Assembly: GCA_021325025.1 (NCBI GenBank)
Contig: JAJPHZ010000025.1
Coordinates: 62,001-126,000 of the forward strand
DNA length: 64,000 nucleotides
DNA from: Pseudomonadota bacterium
GTDB lineage: Bacteria; Desulfobacterota; Binatia; Binatales; Binataceae
Direction of reading: 5' to 3'
In this document: piece after piece, positions 18,577-26,770 of the stretch
How positions within the stretch are numbered: position 1 is the stretch's first letter
Layout of the letters: the number at the start of each line of letters is the position of its first letter
Made by a program: the position numbers and the translations under genes
Notes under the pieces: model-generated
What the model was told of the DNA's origin: nothing
The model's input: the letters and a program-made list of their open reading frames with translations, nothing else
The model's database searches: none

Positions 18577-21500
18577 ATGGGCAGCGATAGAGCACGACTA
18601 AGCTACGACTCGCGCCAGGACTATCGCGCCGTCGTGATGCAGCAGGGGCGCGTCACGGTCGAGGCCGACTGGAACGAGCAGCAACAGATTGCCGGCGAGC
18701 AACTGCGCGAGCAGACCTTGGATATTGTCGGACCCGCCGGCACGCCCGACGACGGCTACCGGATCATCGAAACCGGCGTGTCCTCAAGCCCGCCGTTCGA
18801 CTTCAGTGTGGGGCCGGGCACGATGTACGTGGGCGGCGAGCGTGTTACACTGGCGGCTGCGGTTGACTACAATCAGCAGGAGCAATGGCTCGATCGCCTC
18901 GGGGATCCGGACTGGGTCGATTTGCCCAACCCGCGCCAGCCGCCGGGCGACGAACTCATCTACCTGTATCTGCGCGAGCAGGAAGTCAGCGCGGTTGAGG
19001 ATCACGCGCTGCGCGAGATCGCGCTGGGCGGACCGGATACTGCGGCGCGGGTGCGTTTGATTCAGCATATCGTGCGCCTGGCCACCGCCGCCGCCGACTG
19101 CGCAAAAGCACTGGGCGACGCGCAGGCGAAGTGGGCGTCGGAGGGACTGACCTTCGCGCCGGCTACGATGCGTCTGCTGTCCGGCGCCACCTTGCTGGTC
19201 AGTTTTCCGCCCTTGCCGCCGGCCGACCCATGCGAACCGGCTGCGCCCGACGGCTTTCTGGGCGCTGACAATCAACTGATCCGTATCCAGATTTCCGGGC
19301 CCAACCGATTCCTGTGGGGTTATGACAACGCGTCTTTTCTCTACCGCGTCGACGTCAAGAATCCCACCACGCTGCATCTGCAGTCGCGTCCGCCCGATGC
19401 GTTTCACCAGCCGCGCGCCGGTCAGGCGGTCGAGGTGTTGTGCTCCGCCGCCAAGCTGGCCAACGGCGAGTATGTGGCTGAGCCGTCGGGCTTCGTGACG
19501 ACGTTGACCGCCCCCTACAATCCCGATACGCAGGAGGTTGCGCTGGCCGGCGCGCCGCCCGCCGACAAGTACGGTGACGGCACCGCGGCCCATCCGTCGC
19601 CGCCGCGCGTCTTTGTGCGCGTGTGGGAGCAGGAAGTCACCTTCACACCCGGGACCGCGGTTGACTTGGGCAATACCGGCCTGCGCGTGACGCTTGACAC
19701 GGGCGGCGGCGGGCCCTTTCACGTCGGCGATTACTGGCTGGTCGCGGTGCGCCCCAGTGAGCCGCGCAACGTCTATCCCGAGCGTTACCTGCAGGCTCCT
19801 CAGCCGCCCGACGGGCCGCGCCTGTGGGCCTGTCCGCTGGGGGTGATTGCGTGGAACAACGCCGTGTTGAAGGTGGTCGATGACTGCCGCAAGCATTTCT
19901 GCACGCTGGTCGAAGCCTGCAGGGAGGGCGGAGGGTGTTGCACCGTCAAGGTCAGCCCCGAAGATCTTTCGGGAGACAAAACCCTACAATCTGTAATCGA
20001 TACTCTGGCCAACCGCGGCCAGGTCACCCTGTGCCTGGCGCCGGGCATCTACCAACTGCCCAGGCCCTTGATGATTGGACCGGCCCATTCCAATCTGACC
20101 ATCGAGGGCTGTCACGACGGCACGGTCCTTCAAGCGGCGCCGGGTGCGGAGCAGAATTTTCTGCAGGGTCTGATGATCCTGGATCGGGCCAACAACGTTA
20201 CGTTGCGCCGCTTGCGCTTCGATTTGCCGCAGGTACCGTTCGCCGCCGCGGGCGGCAAGCTTTCCATGTTCGATCAGGCCAACGCCCAGATTGCGGCAGC
20301 ACTGGCCGAGGAATTGTTTGTCTCCGTCGGGCTCAGACCGGTGCACTGCGCGCTGCTGACCGTTGAGGAATGCCTGTTCCGCTTCAGCATCACCAAAAAT
20401 CGCGACACCTTCGGCGTCGGGATTTTCGCCGCCAGCGAATGTTGGGGGTTGAAGCTGGCGGGAAACCGCTTCGTGCGCGAGGAAGATTATCTGCAGGTGC
20501 GCCAGCGTCCGTTCCGGATGCTGATTGGCTACCTGCTGGCGCCCTCAGCCGCACCCCGGGCGGCACGCCGCGCTGCGGGCAGAGAAACGCGCGGCGCCGC
20601 CGGGTTGCTGGTCCGTGCCCTGCTCCAGGATGCGGTGATTGAAGGCAATCATTTCTCGGGCCTGACCCTGTGTGTGCTGGTTTACGGCAATACCGGTGCC
20701 GTGGCCATCGAGGGCAACACGGTGCGCGAATGCCTGGCCGGCTTCTGGCTGCTTTCACTGCGTTCAATTGCTTATGCGGGCCTGATGAATCGCGTGGCAG
20801 TGGCGGAGGAAGACACGGCTTTCGCCGCGCTCATTTACAATTCGCTGCTTGCGGTGTTTCTCAGTGCGCCGGTTCAGATCGGAAGCGTGATCGCCAGAAG
20901 CTATCCGCTCCCCGAACAGGTCGACGTCAGCCACGCCATTGGGGTTGAAGGCCGCCGCGTCTCGGGCGCCGCGAAAGATCAGATGCTGATCCAGAACGTT
21001 TTCGACCGGGTTATTCCGCTCTTCCGCCTTTCCAGATGGGCGGCTGCCGGCGGGACCACGCCGCCAGCCGGGGCGGATGTCTCGGTCAAAAAGAAGGCCA
21101 CGAACGTGGTCAGCGAGACACCCGCGGCAAAGGCGGCAGCGGCGGAGACGGAGCGGCTACAGGCGTTGTCGGCCGAGCTTGCGCCTTATCAGCAACTCAA
21201 TCTGCACCTGTCGGAGTTCGAGCGCCAGGCGCTGACCGCCGCGCCCGAGCATGGATTTGCGTTTTCTCTGCGCGCCTCGGGCAACGATATGGAACTGCTG
21301 GTGCGCAACGTTCAATCAGGGCTGGCGTTTTTGGCCTGGGACGACGAGCGCGACACGCGCAGCGGCGCGACGATGAGTGCCAACAAGGTGCGCAGCGAAT
21401 CGCTGGTGATACCGGCGGCGATGCTGCTGATGGTGGAGCGATGCGCGGTCAGCGGCAACCTGATCCTCAACGAGGAGCTCAAGGCCACCGGCCGTCAGCT

Positions 21501-21687
21501 TTCGACTCCAAGCCTGGTTCTGCTGCCGGGCACCGAAATGCCAATCAACGGCAAGGAGCCGATAGCCCCGGTCGCGGTCACCGGCAACGTGTTCCGCGGC
21601 CAGGCCCTGCTGCCGCCGCGTCCGGCGTTGACCCCGCCCGCGCCGCCCCCGATGGATTCCTGGGATTTCTTCAACACCGAATTGTGA
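18577..21687 (+). CDS. DUF6519-like plus right-handed beta-helix eCIS protein, possible fibre or receptor-binding part
   Basis: 1036 residues with a very good GAGGAGG site at 18564-18570. The N-terminus (MGSDRARLSYDSRQDYRAVV, QQGRVTVEADWNEQ) is the start of the DUF6519 family found in eCIS loci. From about residue 440 a pectate-lyase-like helix begins (KTLQSVIDTLANRGQVTLCLAPGIYQ), continuing through GNRF, GNHFSGL and GNTVREC turns. A charged Ala-rich linker (about 820-880) separates a last beta segment. Such proteins may bind target surfaces; the role is inferred from fold and position. Confidence 0.75.
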   Translation: MGSDRARLSYDSRQDYRAVVMQQGRVTVEADWNEQQQIAGEQLREQTLDIVGPAGTPDDGYRIIETGVSSSPPFDFSVGPGTMYVGGERVTLAAAVDYNQQEQWLDRLGDPDWVDLPNPRQPPGDELIYLYLREQEVSAVEDHALREIALGGPDTAARVRLIQHIVRLATAAADCAKALGDAQAKWASEGLTFAPATMRLLSGATLLVSFPPLPPADPCEPAAPDGFLGADNQLIRIQISGPNRFLWGYDNASFLYRVDVKNPTTLHLQSRPPDAFHQPRAGQAVEVLCSAAKLANGEYVAEPSGFVTTLTAPYNPDTQEVALAGAPPADKYGDGTAAHPSPPRVFVRVWEQEVTFTPGTAVDLGNTGLRVTLDTGGGGPFHVGDYWLVAVRPSEPRNVYPERYLQAPQPPDGPRLWACPLGVIAWNNAVLKVVDDCRKHFCTLVEACREGGGCCTVKVSPEDLSGDKTLQSVIDTLANRGQVTLCLAPGIYQLPRPLMIGPAHSNLTIEGCHDGTVLQAAPGAEQNFLQGLMILDRANNVTLRRLRFDLPQVPFAAAGGKLSMFDQANAQIAAALAEELFVSVGLRPVHCALLTVEECLFRFSITKNRDTFGVGIFAASECWGLKLAGNRFVREEDYLQVRQRPFRMLIGYLLAPSAAPRAARRAAGRETRGAAGLLVRALLQDAVIEGNHFSGLTLCVLVYGNTGAVAIEGNTVRECLAGFWLLSLRSIAYAGLMNRVAVAEEDTAFAALIYNSLLAVFLSAPVQIGSVIARSYPLPEQVDVSHAIGVEGRRVSGAAKDQMLIQNVFDRVIPLFRLSRWAAAGGTTPPAGADVSVKKKATNVVSETPAAKAAAAETERLQALSAELAPYQQLNLHLSEFERQALTAAPEHGFAFSLRASGNDMELLVRNVQSGLAFLAWDDERDTRSGATMSANKVRSESLVIPAAMLLMVERCAVSGNLILNEELKATGRQLSTPSLVLLPGTEMPINGKEPIAPVAVTGNVFRGQALLPPRPALTPPAPPPMDSWDFFNTEL

Positions 21688-21754
21688 AGGGCCGGGGAGG
21701 ACGCCATAGGATGGGCCGGCACGGTTGGCTTTGGGCTGTTCCGGAGGTGTGATT

Positions 21755-22498
21755 TTGCTTCACTATGTAGCAAAATCCGCCCAAGGCCGGTGCTCGGCCG
21801 GGCGGCGGGCGGCAGCGACCGCGATCGCGCAGCATCCATCTCATCAGTCAGGACCTCTCGCGTGGAGTCGGTTGAACCAGGCACAAAGCGCCCAGCGCGC
21901 TGTTGGAAACCAGGCGGTGCTGCGGGTGCTTGCGCATGCGCCGACAGGCGAACCGATTATGCAGCGTCAGGACGCCGGCACCGCCGGCGGAGGGCCTGTG
22001 AGCAGCCCCGCCGGCGGCGGGCCGGTTGCCTCAGGCAGCCAATGGTCGACCAGCATGATGGATGCGCAAATCGAGGACGCCAACAATCCCCAATGCCTGG
22101 GCGCCGTGCAGGCGGGCGGCGGGCTGCGCTTTTCCGCCAATTGCGGCAACATCAAGGGTCCCTTCTGCCAGTCGGCAGGCGTTGATTTCAACGTCGATTT
22201 CTTCGTCGATGTGATCAACGCGCCCAGACCGGCGGGCTTCACGCCGCCCACCGTGCGCGTCCAGCTAATCTTCGTCAACAGTTCAGGCGCAGTGACCCAG
22301 AACATCGACAAGAAAGATACCAGGCCGAAGTACAATTCCGCCGGCACGCCATTGGATCCCGCTTTCGGCCACGCGTTCCCCTTCAGCACATCGGAAAGCG
22401 GCGGGCTGCATATCCATCTGCAACTGGCCGACCCCGACACCGGCGCCACCGTCGACTACAACGACCGCGTCGGCTTCACGGTCACGCCTTGCACCTGA
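21755..22498 (+). CDS. putative third eCIS cargo with GNQAVLR element, no DUF4157
   Basis: 247 residues from TTG 21755, chosen because GGAGG (21743-21747) is seven bases upstream; a GTG at 21749 overlaps that site. Near residue 46 is AVGNQAVLRVLAHAP, the same element found before the cysteine cluster in both DUF4157 proteins. Then comes a Gly/Ala-rich linker and a beta-rich C-terminal domain of about 160 residues with four cysteines and a final GFTVTPCT. I do not recognise this domain. Sharing the leader element suggests it is loaded by the same system. It is the last plus-strand gene of the locus. Confidence 0.6.
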   Translation: MLHYVAKSAQGRCSAGRRAAATAIAQHPSHQSGPLAWSRLNQAQSAQRAVGNQAVLRVLAHAPTGEPIMQRQDAGTAGGGPVSSPAGGGPVASGSQWSTSMMDAQIEDANNPQCLGAVQAGGGLRFSANCGNIKGPFCQSAGVDFNVDFFVDVINAPRPAGFTPPTVRVQLIFVNSSGAVTQNIDKKDTRPKYNSAGTPLDPAFGHAFPFSTSESGGLHIHLQLADPDTGATVDYNDRVGFTVTPCT

Positions 22499-22506
22499 GG
22501 CTGGCG

Positions 22507-22539
22507 CGGCGCCGACAATGCGCTTTCAGTTCGGCGCCG
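22507..22539. terminator. hairpin between convergent genes
   Basis: A perfect nine-base inverted repeat, CGGCGCCGA at 22507-22515 and TCGGCGCCG at 22531-22539, has a 15-base loop and is followed by TTT on the plus strand. It sits after the last eCIS gene and overlaps the 3' end of the convergent gene, so it could end transcription in both directions. The T-tract is short, so strength is uncertain. Confidence 0.45.
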
Positions 22540-23353
22540 TTTCGGGCGACATGTCGGAGGAGAAGAAGAGGAAGAAGTTGGTGGGCGTGTCGGGCGTCGC
22601 CTGACCGGCGGCTTGCGCGGCGCGCAGCGCGTGGAGCGAGTTGATGCCGGTACGGCCGTCTTCATTCGGCCATGCCTTGGGGTCGGTGACCAACACCGAG
22701 AGCACCTGCCACCAGATCGGCTGGGGTGTAACCGCGTTGTCGTCGTCAATGATGTGGCTGTGGTTCAAGGTCGGGACGATGATCGATGTGTTGGGCTTGA
22801 CCAGACCCGCCTTGGCCAGCGCCGGACCGAGGTCCAACTGCGAGGTGTGCATCGTGCAGGTGCCCGGCATCCCGGTCTGCGCGGTTTCGGGCGGCCCGGG
22901 CTCCGGACATTGGACCGGCACTCCGGGCTGCTTCTTGAAGGCGTCGGGCACGAAGCCGAAGGTCTTTTTCAGAAAATGGCCGAGCTTTGCATTGAAGGCT
23001 GGTTGCTTGGGGTCGGTTTCGAAGAACGGCACGATCACCCAAAGTTTTTCCACCTTGTCGATCGGGTCGCCGGTGGGACCGATGGTGGATTGATGGCCCA
23101 CGGTGCAGCGCGGCCGCTGAAATTCCTGTGGATCAATCGCCGCCACCAAGCCGTTGTGATCGAGGTCGTCGAAGGGTTCGTGGAGACAGGCAAAGTTTTG
23201 CAGGTAGGTGAAGACCACAAGTTGTCCGGCCGCAAACCCCTCGGTCTGGTTGATGTTGACCGGAACCTCGGCGCCCACCGCACCACCCGTCAATACCCCC
23301 AGCAGCGCCACGCCGAGGCCCAGCGTCCACAGCATGCGCACTTTCGATGACAT
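22526..23353 (-). CDS. exported protein of unknown function
   Basis: 275 residues. It has a clear signal peptide (MSSKVRMLWTLGLGVALLGV...GGAVGA, cut probably near residue 28) and GGAGGAAA upstream of the ATG. The mature part has DDLDHNGLVAAIDP, LWVIVPFFETDP, a Cys/Pro-rich CPEPGPPET...CTMHTS region and NHSHIIDDDNAV. I do not recognise a family. It is convergent with the eCIS locus and separate from the operon upstream by 242 bases. A periplasmic or secreted location is the only supported statement. Confidence 0.7.
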   Translation of the reverse strand: MSSKVRMLWTLGLGVALLGVLTGGAVGAEVPVNINQTEGFAAGQLVVFTYLQNFACLHEPFDDLDHNGLVAAIDPQEFQRPRCTVGHQSTIGPTGDPIDKVEKLWVIVPFFETDPKQPAFNAKLGHFLKKTFGFVPDAFKKQPGVPVQCPEPGPPETAQTGMPGTCTMHTSQLDLGPALAKAGLVKPNTSIIVPTLNHSHIIDDDNAVTPQPIWWQVLSVLVTDPKAWPNEDGRTGINSLHALRAAQAAGQATPDTPTNFFLFFSSDMSPETAPN

Positions 23354-23595
23354 CCCCGTTTCCTCCGTTTTGCTTCTCGTTTTCCGGCTGTTTGCATTCC
23401 CCCGGCTCAGTATTAGGCGACCCGCAATTGGTGGATTGCCAAAAGCTTAAACCCGGTTCCTCATTGCGAAGTTCCCCGGCCCAACAATCCGGGGATGGCG
23501 ATGGCGAACAATGAGCTTGATGCGAATCTGACGCTATGGAGGTTGACAGCAGGCGAGCGCGGCGCGGCAAGGCCGCTTGGCTGCCGGTGCGCTGC

Positions 23596-24405
23596 TTAAA
23601 GCTGGCCGCGTCCCTTCATGCCGCGCAGCGCGGCGGGGATCTCTTCCATGGCCAGCTTCAGCAGCAGGCGGCGAAAACGCATGCCGCGGCTGTTGAGGCG
23701 GGCAAAGATGTCAAGCACCTCATCGCGTTGGCGATGAGTGACGAACGTGGCAAGAATTTCGCGCCGGCAAATCGTGGCGACGCGCGAAAGCCGGCGGTAA
23801 ATCTCGGTGTCGTCCAGCTCCGGGCAGCAGTGCGCTGCCCTCAGCTCACGCACCATCCGCTCCAGCTCGTTTGCACCGCCGCGGCTGTCCGCGCCGATCG
23901 CCATCAGCCGGCGCACCGGTACCAAACGCGGGTCGCGCCCACTCCCGCGCCTGCCCGGGGCGATAAAGCGCGGTGCGGTGCGCGCGGAGACATCGAAGCG
24001 GATATCGAAGCGCCGCCGGATACGCTCATCGGCTTGTCCGGGCGTGCGCTTTAACCACAACGGCACGGCGCCGGACAACAGGCACAGCGTGGTCAGACGC
24101 TGCTGGCCGTCGGCAATCCACAACGAAGGTTGGCCGCTGTCGCTTTTGCTTACCTGCCATAGCAGCAGCGGACCGATCGGATAATTGCGCCACAACGAAT
24201 CGGCCAGGGCGCACGCCTGCGCCGGTCTCCAGACGAACTGCCGCTGAAATTCGGGTAACTGCCAGCGGCCGGTTATCGCGTGCTCGACCGCCTCGGCGAC
24301 GGTCACGACGCCGAAGCGGTAGGACTCCTCGGTCCCCTGCGCAGCGACCGGCGCACCCGTGGCGCTGTCGAGAAGGCGCAGTTCGGCCAGATCGTAGCGT
24401 GTCAT
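23596..24405 (-). CDS. stand-alone DUF262 (GmrS-N-like) protein
   Basis: 269 residues. LPEFQRQFVW (50-59), LWRNYPIGPLLLW, the signature IADGQQRLTTL (DGQQR at 99-103) and IFARLNSRGM (about 234-243) define a complete DUF262 domain, known from GmrSD type IV restriction enzymes and ParB-like NTPases. The HNH nuclease domain (DUF1524) of GmrSD is missing and no partner nuclease is nearby. ATG 24405 overlaps the stop of the upstream NodB-like gene by ATGA, so it is translated as part of the sulfolactate operon. A regulatory or nucleotide-sensing role there is inference. Confidence 0.75.
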   Translation of the reverse strand: MTRYDLAELRLLDSATGAPVAAQGTEESYRFGVVTVAEAVEHAITGRWQLPEFQRQFVWRPAQACALADSLWRNYPIGPLLLWQVSKSDSGQPSLWIADGQQRLTTLCLLSGAVPLWLKRTPGQADERIRRRFDIRFDVSARTAPRFIAPGRRGSGRDPRLVPVRRLMAIGADSRGGANELERMVRELRAAHCCPELDDTEIYRRLSRVATICRREILATFVTHRQRDEVLDIFARLNSRGMRFRRLLLKLAMEEIPAALRGMKGRGQL

Positions 24406-25796
24406 GCGGCGTATTGTGCGCTGGGCCTTTGGAATTCCAGCGCGATTTCCTCAAGTGAGCGTGAGGGCAAGCCTTTGGCCGCGGCAAAGTTGAGCACTGG
24501 ATCGAAATGCGAAAGGTCGCCGACAGGATCCCATACGCGCGCCAGACGTCTTAGACCCAACTGCGCGGGATGCGCAAAGGCGATGATCGGCAGCCCCAAC
24601 GCCGCCATCGCCAGCATCCGGGCGCGGGTGAGGGTCTTCATGCGGTAGCGATAGAAGAACTTCAAGCCCGACACGGGATCCTCGACCGCGGGCAGCGAGC
24701 AGCGCAGATAGTCGGGAAGATTGGGGTCGATCCTCTGCACGTCGTGCTCCTCGCCAACGCAGGCCAAAAATCCGGCTTCGCGCAGCATTCGAAATTGATC
24801 GGGAGCGACTCTTTCGAACGGAAAAATCATGATTGGCTGCAGGCGCACGCCGAAGCGCGCTTGGATGCGGCCGACCAACCGCCGGCCCTGATCCAACTCC
24901 GCCGACGGAGAAGCAATGGCGCGATGATCGATGTGGCGATGAAGTCCGTGCCAGACGAAACCGGTGGGATACTTCTTGATGGTGTCCAGGTGGCGATAGC
25001 TGGGTTTGGTGTGGCGGGGCGTCCATGCGAAATCGGTATGCGCGCCGGGGCACAGTTGCGCGATGTGGCGCAGCAATGCGGCCAGCCCGTTTACGTTGAA
25101 GAGATCGAGGTTCACCGGGCGGTCATCGATAGTCAGGTTGAAGGGCGGCAAGGGCCGCGGCGCGCTGCCGGTGGCGCATTCGGCCGCCACCAGCGCTCCT
25201 GCATCCAGATGGCAGGTGTGCGGGTCGGCTAGCCGCACAACCAGCGGCGAGTGCGAACAATCTTCCTCATGCTCGGGATGCAAATCGTAAATCACGCGGC
25301 CTTTTCCATGGCGCAGAGCGAAAATCGCGGTTTGCTCATTGCCCTGCGCGTCGCGCAAGATCAACAACGGCTCGGCTTGAGGCGGAATCCCCTCGGCGCC
25401 GCATGCCTGCGCCGTGCATTGCATCGCTTCACCCGCCCACGCGACAGGCAGCATCCGGCTCGCTGCGAAGCGATAGCCCACGATGGAAGAGGGCCGGGCC
25501 TTAAGGCGCGACGGCGCGAACGGGGCGAGGTCCAAACCCTCCTCTGAACCCGCGCCGCGGACATACACAGTCGCCCCCTCAGCGGCCAGCTCGGCCAACC
25601 GATTCCTGGCGCGGGCCGACAGCGCGTGCAGCGTGTTTGCGCCGATTGCGATCATGACCGGTTCGGCAGCGCGGGCCGGGATCGATTCGACGCCGGCGCA
25701 GAGCTGCGTTTGGAGGTTCCGCAAGTGTGCGAAACGGCCTGCTGCAGACAGCCGGCCGGGAATTACCTCACCGATAAGCCAACATTTCCCCTGCAC
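24402..25796 (-). CDS. divergent NodB/CE4-like protein, paralogue of the one at 56966-58435
   Basis: 464 residues from GTG 25796 (GGGAG six bases upstream); an upstream ATG would overlap the previous gene by 46 bases. The N-terminal 200 residues form an alpha/beta domain with ATVYVRGAG; the C-terminal part begins LTIDDRPVNLDLF, then HTDFAWTPRHTKPSYR, GFVWHGLHRHIDHR and PIMIFPFE, which resemble displaced NodB motifs (Asp-Asp, HGxxxH). Nearly every one of these blocks recurs in the 489-residue paralogue in the polysaccharide operon. Likely a carbohydrate deacetylase-fold protein; the catalytic state is unproven. Confidence 0.65.
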   Translation of the reverse strand: MQGKCWLIGEVIPGRLSAAGRFAHLRNLQTQLCAGVESIPARAAEPVMIAIGANTLHALSARARNRLAELAAEGATVYVRGAGSEEGLDLAPFAPSRLKARPSSIVGYRFAASRMLPVAWAGEAMQCTAQACGAEGIPPQAEPLLILRDAQGNEQTAIFALRHGKGRVIYDLHPEHEEDCSHSPLVVRLADPHTCHLDAGALVAAECATGSAPRPLPPFNLTIDDRPVNLDLFNVNGLAALLRHIAQLCPGAHTDFAWTPRHTKPSYRHLDTIKKYPTGFVWHGLHRHIDHRAIASPSAELDQGRRLVGRIQARFGVRLQPIMIFPFERVAPDQFRMLREAGFLACVGEEHDVQRIDPNLPDYLRCSLPAVEDPVSGLKFFYRYRMKTLTRARMLAMAALGLPIIAFAHPAQLGLRRLARVWDPVGDLSHFDPVLNFAAAKGLPSRSLEEIALEFQRPSAQYAA

Positions 25797-25861
25797 TAAC
25801 CACTCCCGCCCGTTGTGATTGCTGCGTCGTGCGCGTAGCTGCTTGTGCGAAACATTTCTGC

Positions 25862-26770
25862 TCAGGTACCAACCTCCAGTTCGACTTGTCCGATACGGAC
25901 GGCGCATACCGGCGCCGGTGCAGGCACATGAGGCGCGGCTTTGGCTCCCCCCGCGTGATCATATTCGAGCTGCATGCCGGCCGCGGTCTTTCGGAACAAA
26001 GAGAACTTTTCCACATCATGATCTTCGGAGACGAGCAGCAGGCGCCCATTGGGCCCAAGATTCGCGCATTGGATTCTGAGCGCTTCTTTCATTTGGGCGT
26101 CCGTAAAATATCTACTGTTAAGCAGATTGGCTATCTTGATAAGATCCGGACGCGGACCGGACCACGGCTCGAATAAATCGTATGACATTATAGAGATACG
26201 CGAATCGCGCCCGGCAAGCGATACCAGTGCCGGCTGCACCAGCAACACGTCGCGCCAATTGACGGCCTTGCGCCAACCGCTGAGCAGAAGGCGCGCCAGG
26301 CAAGCCAGCGGACGGAGGGCGCCGTCCACGTCCGCATAGACCAAAAAATGGCGCGACGCGCGCAGGACACAGGTCTGGTGGCGGTCGAGAAAGTAGACCG
26401 TGCCTCGCGGGCCAAACCCGCAGCGCGTGACCAGATTCAGGTCGGTAATGAAGTATTGGCCGAGGTCGGCGCCGAGCGCGCGGATCAAATCCAGCGAAGT
26501 AATTGCGTCGGACGCGCCCACGTCCAGTATTACCGGCTTCGCGTCGCGGTAGAGTTCGGATATCAAGCGGTTGGAATGCGACTGGCGGCCCGGGCGCGTG
26601 GTCTTGAAGGTGACGCCGAACTGAAGGCTGGAGACCGCGCTGGAAAATGATGCGGGCGCCAGGCGCGAGGCCTCGCCCGTGGCCAGCGGGCGTGGATCGT
26701 CGAAGGCAAAGCGCGAACTGCAAAAAAACTCCGGCCAGCCCGCGCGATTGAGCTTGATCGGCAGCCTCAT
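25862..26770 (-). CDS. class I SAM-dependent methyltransferase-like protein
   Basis: 302 residues; ATG 26770 overlaps the ATP-grasp stop. Motif I reads VILDVGASDAITSLDLIRAL (about 94-113) and motif II YFITDLNL follows. A later block, FEPWSGPRPDLIKIANLLN then LGPNGRLLLVSED, resembles the post-II and motif IV regions of class I methyltransferases. The GxGxG is degenerate (GASDA), so cofactor binding should not be assumed. In context it may modify the product made by the upstream sulfolactate and ligase genes, or the ligase partner. Confidence 0.6.
   Translation of the reverse strand: MRLPIKLNRAGWPEFFCSSRFAFDDPRPLATGEASRLAPASFSSAVSSLQFGVTFKTTRPGRQSHSNRLISELYRDAKPVILDVGASDAITSLDLIRALGADLGQYFITDLNLVTRCGFGPRGTVYFLDRHQTCVLRASRHFLVYADVDGALRPLACLARLLLSGWRKAVNWRDVLLVQPALVSLAGRDSRISIMSYDLFEPWSGPRPDLIKIANLLNSRYFTDAQMKEALRIQCANLGPNGRLLLVSEDHDVEKFSLFRKTAAGMQLEYDHAGGAKAAPHVPAPAPVCAVRIGQVELEVGT

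Noticed and set aside
18477..18590. Open frame of about 37 codons in the gap before the DUF6519-like gene
   Set aside because: Arg/Pro-rich, without its own ribosome-binding site, and it runs through the GAGGAGG site of the next gene.
23596..24405. DUF262 protein as part of a restriction or phage-defence system
   Set aside because: No nuclease domain or partner gene and it is coupled to a metabolic operon.
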